Positions 59,202 through 64,000 of a DNA stretch of 64,000 bases are shown in pieces (position 1 is the stretch's first letter; the number at the start of each line of letters is the position of its first letter). The stretch is from Syntrophaceticus sp050949745 (GTDB taxonomy: Bacteria > Bacillota > DSM-12270 > Thermacetogeniales > Thermacetogeniaceae): positions 35,797 through 99,796 of the forward strand of contig JBMNGF010000005.1 in the NCBI GenBank assembly GCA_050949745.1, given 5' to 3'. Both the position numbers and the translations under genes were made by a program. Below the pieces are notes generated by a model. It worked only from the letters and a program-made list of their open reading frames with translations, was not told the DNA's origin and searched no databases.

Positions 59202-60965
59202 TTATTTAATTTTAACCAGCAGATAGAATTCCGCTCTTTCCAGCTTTACATCACCTGTTGTCATATCCTCATCGCCCATGATATGCAAGAAAATAAATTT
59301 CACTTTAACCTGCTCATTTTCTTCAACCAAAGTCATCTCCTCAGAAGGGATGCTTTTTTCCTCAGCGGTTGGTTGATGTTTGTTATACAGCTCCCTGACA
59401 AATGGATTCAAGTTCTTTTCATAGAGCAGAGTGCCTTGACGGTACACCCTGACAACAGATGATTGATAGTCATAATCTGCTTCTATTGTACTGCCGGTGC
59501 TCTCGGCTGACCGTTCATGCAGAAGCATACTGCCAAACAGATAATCGTATCCCTGAATTTCAACTGCACCTTCGTACTGACTGTTTTTCAAGTAGAAAAA
59601 TCCATGAGAGTCAGTAAAAGGGGATTCGTAAGGAGTGTAGGGGAAGCCAAAAACCTTCTCCATATCAACCATTTTAAAATTCTGAGGGAGACATTTAATT
59701 TCCTGCAGACTATGGTTCTGGCTGAAGTAATCCAGCTTTCTGCTGATCTCGTATTTATCATCTCTGGAAATGTCTGCAGGCGCAGTTTTTATTTTTCCCT
59801 CCTGCAGCATGTCATTTTTGATCAGGATCGCCTGTAATCTATTGTTCTGACTGCGTATGGAAACTGAGTAGCTGCTCAAGGGGCCAAATACGGATATTAA
59901 TGCGATTAAGGCCAGAGTAATCGGGATAACTATATTTATGCGTTTTTTAATGAAGGAGAAATAAAGCATCATAGCTGATACCCAAAGTGCTAAGACAACC
60001 ACATAATATCTGTTTTCAGTGACCCCATAAGCATTAATCCTGATACCCATGGAAATAAACATCATCACTAAAACTGGCAGTATAATCCTGGGCATCCAAG
60101 CTGAAAACCAAGTTGCCCAGTTGTTCTCATCTTTGATCGGGCTGATGAGGAACAAGACAAGGGTAACAATAACTGCATACCAGAGCACCAGATGTGAGAC
60201 CAAACCGACAGGCCACTCACTAACCACTATTATCTTTACAAAATAGATATAAAGTATTGCTGTATAAGCTGTTAATAGCGGCATCACAATATACAAAAGC
60301 AGCACTCTTAAGAGTTTTAAATAGTTCTTTTGTTCTAACTGCTCATCTCTCTGCGGTACATCTGCAAGAAAGTAAGAAGGTGCAAAAAGGAAGGCTACGA
60401 AAAGTCCCACATAGAAATATACTTTTCCTGCTATTTGTATGCCGAGAAGTTGGTCTATAGTGAAGAGGATCGCTGCAAGCCCCAAATAAAGCACAGCAGA
60501 ATAAATCACAGTTATACAGAAACCTGTACCAAGCTTAATAACATACATCTCAAACTGCTCTCTTCTAGGGAGATAAGGGATAAAGAAAAAGCCCAGATAC
60601 AAGGAGAGACTTACCCCTATGTATCTTGTTATGGAAACCATGTCAAGTGTATTTAATAGGAAAAAGTAGTATAAGAGAAGCACTAAACAGCCTGCACCGT
60701 ATAAACCGATAAGTGTAGATAGTTTCTCATTGTCCTTCCTTTCCCGAAAGAGCTTGAGGCATAAGGATAGGGGGATTCCTAGGGCAAGGATCAGTATTAC
60801 CCTGTTTAGTGTTTCTGCTAGATTTGTATCGGTTAATAGTTGTGATTCATTGATAATGATCAGCATAACCGCAACAGCAGTTGAAAATAGTATAGTTAAA
60901 GGAAACCTCTTCAAGCCCGTGGACAGTACGGTCATAATATGCTTAACAGCAGGTGTGATTTTCAT
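59202..60965 (-). CDS. DUF4153 multi-span membrane protein
   Basis: 587 residues: about 11-12 hydrophobic spans in the first 380 residues, then an extracytoplasmic domain of about 200 residues. The arrangement matches DUF4153 proteins, which have no known function. ATG 60965 has AAGGAG upstream on the minus strand. It is on the opposite strand to its neighbours and its codons are more AT-rich, so it is probably a later insertion between dnaJ and rsmE (inference). Confidence 0.75.
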   Translation of the reverse strand: MKITPAVKHIMTVLSTGLKRFPLTILFSTAVAVMLIIINESQLLTDTNLAETLNRVILILALGIPLSLCLKLFRERKDNEKLSTLIGLYGAGCLVLLLYYFFLLNTLDMVSITRYIGVSLSLYLGFFFIPYLPRREQFEMYVIKLGTGFCITVIYSAVLYLGLAAILFTIDQLLGIQIAGKVYFYVGLFVAFLFAPSYFLADVPQRDEQLEQKNYLKLLRVLLLYIVMPLLTAYTAILYIYFVKIIVVSEWPVGLVSHLVLWYAVIVTLVLFLISPIKDENNWATWFSAWMPRIILPVLVMMFISMGIRINAYGVTENRYYVVVLALWVSAMMLYFSFIKKRINIVIPITLALIALISVFGPLSSYSVSIRSQNNRLQAILIKNDMLQEGKIKTAPADISRDDKYEISRKLDYFSQNHSLQEIKCLPQNFKMVDMEKVFGFPYTPYESPFTDSHGFFYLKNSQYEGAVEIQGYDYLFGSMLLHERSAESTGSTIEADYDYQSSVVRVYRQGTLLYEKNLNPFVRELYNKHQPTAEEKSIPSEEMTLVEENEQVKVKFIFLHIMGDEDMTTGDVKLERAEFYLLVKIK

Positions 60966-61525
60966 GATAAACTCCTTAGTATTGATTTAATAATAAAGGT
61001 TTCTTGATAAGGCATCTTTCTCCTTCCTCGGAAAGCTTTTGCGGATCAATTATTAATCTTGTTGGCAGAGCTGTACTACGGGGGGGGGTAATCAACATTT
61101 TTTCGGGTAGTTTGCTGAGCAATCTGTAGGGTATCCGTTCTCCCAGCGGCTTAGCTATGTATAGGGCTAAGGTAGTCCAGCCATTTTTCTGTTTCCTATG
61201 GGGTGTTGTAAGACCTCTATAGAAATCGAATTATTATTAGGTAGGGGCTGCGTCGATAGATTAGCTTCGATTAGCTTAACGAAGGTGAAAGCTGAGTAGA
61301 AGTTTTGTATAATAGGCTACAGGTAAAAAATTGTTGATGCTGCTGTTTGCTTGGCTTTGCCTAATGAAAACTATAAAACCACTAGGCAAACGGGAATAGC
61401 CTGGTAATCTTATCGGCATTAGCCGACACATCCCAAGAAGCCTAGCTCTAAGCAAAGGGTAGGTGGGTGTAGAATGTCGGTTTCGATATATATAAGTTTA
61501 GATTGCTGACGGAAGGAGATACCAG
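60966..61525. other. Gene-free stretch, possibly an IS200/IS605-type remnant
   Basis: No intact gene. From about 61340 to 61480 one frame ends in a run like TSQEA followed by stops, then TAAGCAAAGGGTAGG and GGGTGTAGAATG, somewhat like the tail of a TnpB gene and the right end of an IS605-type element. This rests on memory of such ends only and is weak. Confidence 0.25.
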
Positions 61526-62278
61526 TTGCACAGATTTTATTTGCCTACTGTGCCTTGTGAATCCGGTGACTTTCCCCTTCCCCGCGGAGATGCAAAAAAG
61601 ATCCTGCGTGTATTGAAGCTTGATCAGGGTGAGGAGATTTTGCTGTGGGATGAAGAGGGCAGAGAGTATCTGGCGCAGATTACAAAAACAGAAAGGATGT
61701 CTGTCTATGTGCGGGTACTGGAAGAGCATGTCAAAGAGGTGGAATCCCCACTGCGCCTGGTGCTTGTACAGGGAATCCCTAAAGGCGGAAAGTTCGAGTT
61801 TATTATCCAGAAGGCTACAGAACTGGGTGTGTGGAGTATCTATCCCGCTATTACAGAGCGCACAGTGGTGAAGCTCCCTCCTGAGCGGCGAGATAACCGG
61901 CTGCGGCGCTGGCAAATGGTAGCCCAGGAAGCAGCCCGACAGTGTGGCCGGGTCCAAATTCCGGAGATCATGCCTGTTGCCTCCTTTGCTGAGATTTTGA
62001 AGAATATCGAGGCTGATGCTCATCGCCTCATCCTTTGGGAGGGAGAGACAGAGGAAAACAGCCTGAAGGAGTACCTGCGTAAACATACTGAGACTCAACA
62101 GACGCCTGTTTATTTATTTATTGGCCCAGAGGGGGGTCTGAGTGTGCAGGAGGTAGAGCTAGCCCAAGCTTATGGCTGTGTGGCGGTGACCTTGGGGCCG
62201 CGCATTCTGCGTACAGAGACAGCGGGACTGGTCGGGTTGAGCTTGATCTTATATGAATGGAGTGATCTAGGTGGTTGA
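61526..62278 (+). CDS. rsmE: 16S rRNA (uracil1498-N3)-methyltransferase
   Basis: A SPOUT-class methyltransferase. 250 residues with MHRFYLP at the start, a PUA-like N-terminal domain, GxKxExxxQKATELGV, GPEGG and the knot motif LGPRILRTETA. TTG 61526 follows GGAAGGAGA. It overlaps mtaB by 8 bases. Confidence 0.95.
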   Translation: MHRFYLPTVPCESGDFPLPRGDAKKILRVLKLDQGEEILLWDEEGREYLAQITKTERMSVYVRVLEEHVKEVESPLRLVLVQGIPKGGKFEFIIQKATELGVWSIYPAITERTVVKLPPERRDNRLRRWQMVAQEAARQCGRVQIPEIMPVASFAEILKNIEADAHRLILWEGETEENSLKEYLRKHTETQQTPVYLFIGPEGGLSVQEVELAQAYGCVAVTLGPRILRTETAGLVGLSLILYEWSDLGG

Positions 62279-63616
62279 AAGCCCAGATAGAGTGGCTTTT
62301 CACACTTTGGGGTGTAAAGTCAACCAGCAGGAGACTGCCTCCTTGATGGAGATGTTTCGCAAACGTGGTTATCAGGTGGTGGATTTCAAAAACCCTGCTG
62401 ATATTTACATAATCAATACGTGTACAGTGACCCATACAGCAGACCAAAAGTCGCGGCAGATGATACGCCGTGCCATATCCCAGCAGCCAGATGCGGTTGT
62501 TGCTGTTGTAGGGTGTTATTCTCAGGTGGCTCCCGATGATATTCTTTCTATCCCTGGTGTGGACCTGGTGGTGGGGACCAGGGGGCGCGCCAGATTGGTG
62601 GAGCTGGCAGAAGAGATATTGGAAAAGAAAAGGGCAGGGGAAAGCGCTAAGGGGTTTAATGCAGTTCAATCATTGGAAGAGGAACTGGGATTTGAGCAGC
62701 TTCCCTTTCCCGATAATCCTCAGCGCACAAGGGCTTTTCTTAAGATCCAGGATGGGTGTGATCAGTATTGTGCCTACTGTATTATTCCCTATGCCCGAGG
62801 GGGTGTGAGAAGCCTTCCTCCTGAACAAGTCAAGGAAAGGCTGAGTGAGCTGATCAGTGACGGATATCGTGAGATAGTGTTGACAGGTGTGCACACATCA
62901 GTTTACGGGAAGGATCTGGCAGAAGATATTAACTTGGCACAGCTGCTGCAAGCTCTGGTTAAACTGCCGGGAGATTTCCGCATCCGTTTGAGTTCAGTGG
63001 AACCTGTTGATGTATCAGATGAGCTGCTGGATGTGATGGCATCTTCTCCTCGCATCTGCCGCCATCTTCACATACCATTACAATCTGGTGATGATGAGAT
63101 ACTGGAGCTGATGCGCAGGCCGTATACAACAGGAGGAATACCATGAACTCTTCCTGCGTTCGATAGAGAGGATTCCTCAGTTAGCTGTTACAACAGATGT
63201 GATGGTGGGGTTCCCTGGTGAAGACGGACAGGCACTTTAAAAACACATATAACTTCATCGCATCACTCCCTTTTAGGGATCTCCATGTTTTTAGATACTC
63301 TCCACGCCCAGGTACCCCGGCAGCGGAGATGCCCGGACAGGTAAAGCCTGGAGAAAAAGATGAGCGAAGCAAAAAACTGCGGGAACTGGCCAGTACCCAT
63401 GCCAGTAATTTCTCTAGAGATGTCTTGGGCGAGACACTGGATGTGTTGGTAGAAAGGCCTTTCCGGAAAAGGCCCGGGTACTGGCAGGGAATCACCGACA
63501 ACTACCTGCGGGTTATCTTTTCCGGTCAGGGGAAAAAGGGACTGCGTGGCAGACTGCTGCCTGCAAAAATGCTCAGGAGGGCGGATGGCGACCTGATCGA
63601 AAGTGAACTCACTTAG
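62271..63616 (+). CDS. mtaB: tRNA t6A37 methylthiotransferase MtaB, with two frameshifts
   Basis: Converts t6A to ms2t6A in tRNA. The methylthiotransferase N-domain (LGCKVNQQE, INTCTVT, GCYSQ) and radical SAM cysteines (CDQYCAYC) are in the first frame, ending at 63146. Removing one G near 63134 restores GEYHELFLRSIERIP; removing one G near 63223 restores the path into RYSPRPGTPAAEMPGQV and the TRAM domain. The repaired protein is 447 residues, normal. GTG 62271 follows GGAG and overlaps rsmE. Confidence 0.88.
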
Positions 63617-63628
63617 GACGACTAACTG

Positions 63629-63898
63629 TTATTGGTCGCCAAGTCCTTCCCGAAATTTTTCCCTGATCACTATTATCCATCCGTAGGCAAAAATCAAGAA
63701 ACCGGCTATTTGGGTGCTGTTCAAGGTAAGCTGTTTCGGAAGCCACCCTTCCAGGTAGGAACTGACAAAGAGTAGAAGGCCAGCAACAAGGAGGTCTATG
63801 ACCCGCGTCCTCTGTTTTTTTATGCTCGTTGCCACCAGGAAGTAGTAGACAAGTCCAACAGCAATAATAATAAAAATAATAGACTGCATAATATCCAT
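63629..63898 (-). CDS. Small membrane protein of unknown function
   Basis: 89 residues from ATG 63898, with AAAGGA 9 bases upstream (ATG 63907 is in frame but too close to it). Three hydrophobic segments (about 5-24, 34-50, 60-78) separated by short basic loops. No family recognised. It converges with mtaB; only 12 bases separate the stops. The last 100 bases of the window hold no visible gene. Confidence 0.65.
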   Translation of the reverse strand: MDIMQSIIFIIIAVGLVYYFLVATSIKKQRTRVIDLLVAGLLLFVSSYLEGWLPKQLTLNSTQIAGFLIFAYGWIIVIREKFREGLGDQ

Positions 63899-64000
63899 GT
63901 TGGGCATCCTTTCTTACTGGATTTGCATTATTGTCCTTATTCGCCATAGGCAAAGTCTTTTCCTTCCAATGACAGGTACCTATGCCAGCTTACGATCTCT

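Noticed and set aside
61448..62098. 216-residue minus-strand frame opposite rsmE
   Set aside because: A shadow of a well-supported rsmE gene, with no family match or ribosome site.

Overview
The window (about 47% GC by eye, not counted) is a chromosome segment of an anaerobic Firmicute/Bacillota of the Clostridia type. Evidence: Firmicute gene orders (mre-min, rplU-rpmA-obg-proBA-nadD-yqeK-rsfS-leuS, rpsT-spoIIP-lepA-hemW-hrcA-grpE-dnaK-dnaJ-rsmE-mtaB), a T-box leader, a CIRCE operator, SpoIIP, a complete six-subunit Ech-type [NiFe] hydrogenase, and a corrinoid-protein reductive activator of the kind used with corrinoid methyltransferases. I cannot name the genus.

Layout. 1-5.2 kb: 3' part of a corrinoid activator, folC, rex, a DUF4321 protein, maf, radC. 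5.3-14.1 kb: cell shape and division (mreBCD, PBP2, minCDE, rodA) and a degenerate SpoIVFA-like M23 protein whose usual partner protease gene spoIVFB is missing. 14.5-18.7 kb: a B12-binding radical SAM protein, a DUF2344 protein and RNase G. 18.8-30 kb: rplU, rpmA (prp absent between them), obgE, yhbY, proB, proA, nadD, yqeK, rsfS and the leuS leader. Here about 4.0 kb (3' proB to the leader) is present twice in direct tandem, about 99.7% identical. 30-33.5 kb: leuS and comEA, both frameshifted. 33.9-39.0 kb: echABCDEF, lying between comEA and comEC. 39.1-46.5 kb: tatA, htrA, comEC, pfkA (frameshifted, minus strand), a small unknown gene, holA. 46.5-58.2 kb: rpsT, spoIIP (gpr absent), a small membrane protein, murJ, lepA, hemW, and the hrcA-grpE-dnaK-dnaJ heat-shock operon under sigma-A/CIRCE control. 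58.2-61.5 kb: a gene-poor stretch with a DUF4153 membrane protein, where prmA would be expected. 61.5-64 kb: rsmE, mtaB (two frameshifts) and a small membrane protein.

Most striking points. (1) The leuS T-box leader carries a complete tRNA-Ala(GGC) gene between its specifier domain and its antiterminator, closed by an 8-bp flanking helix; both copies of the duplication have it. (2) The tandem duplication ends inside the antiterminator, so copy 1 keeps promoter, aptamer and tRNA but has lost the terminator and leuS. (3) Six single-base frameshifts in five genes are all repaired by removing one base, which points either to sequence error or to unusual decay. (4) A 62-64 bp palindrome-ended repeat occurs at least six times; one copy supplies a stop codon, two sit where spoIVFB would be, and one adjoins an 18-bp tandem array.
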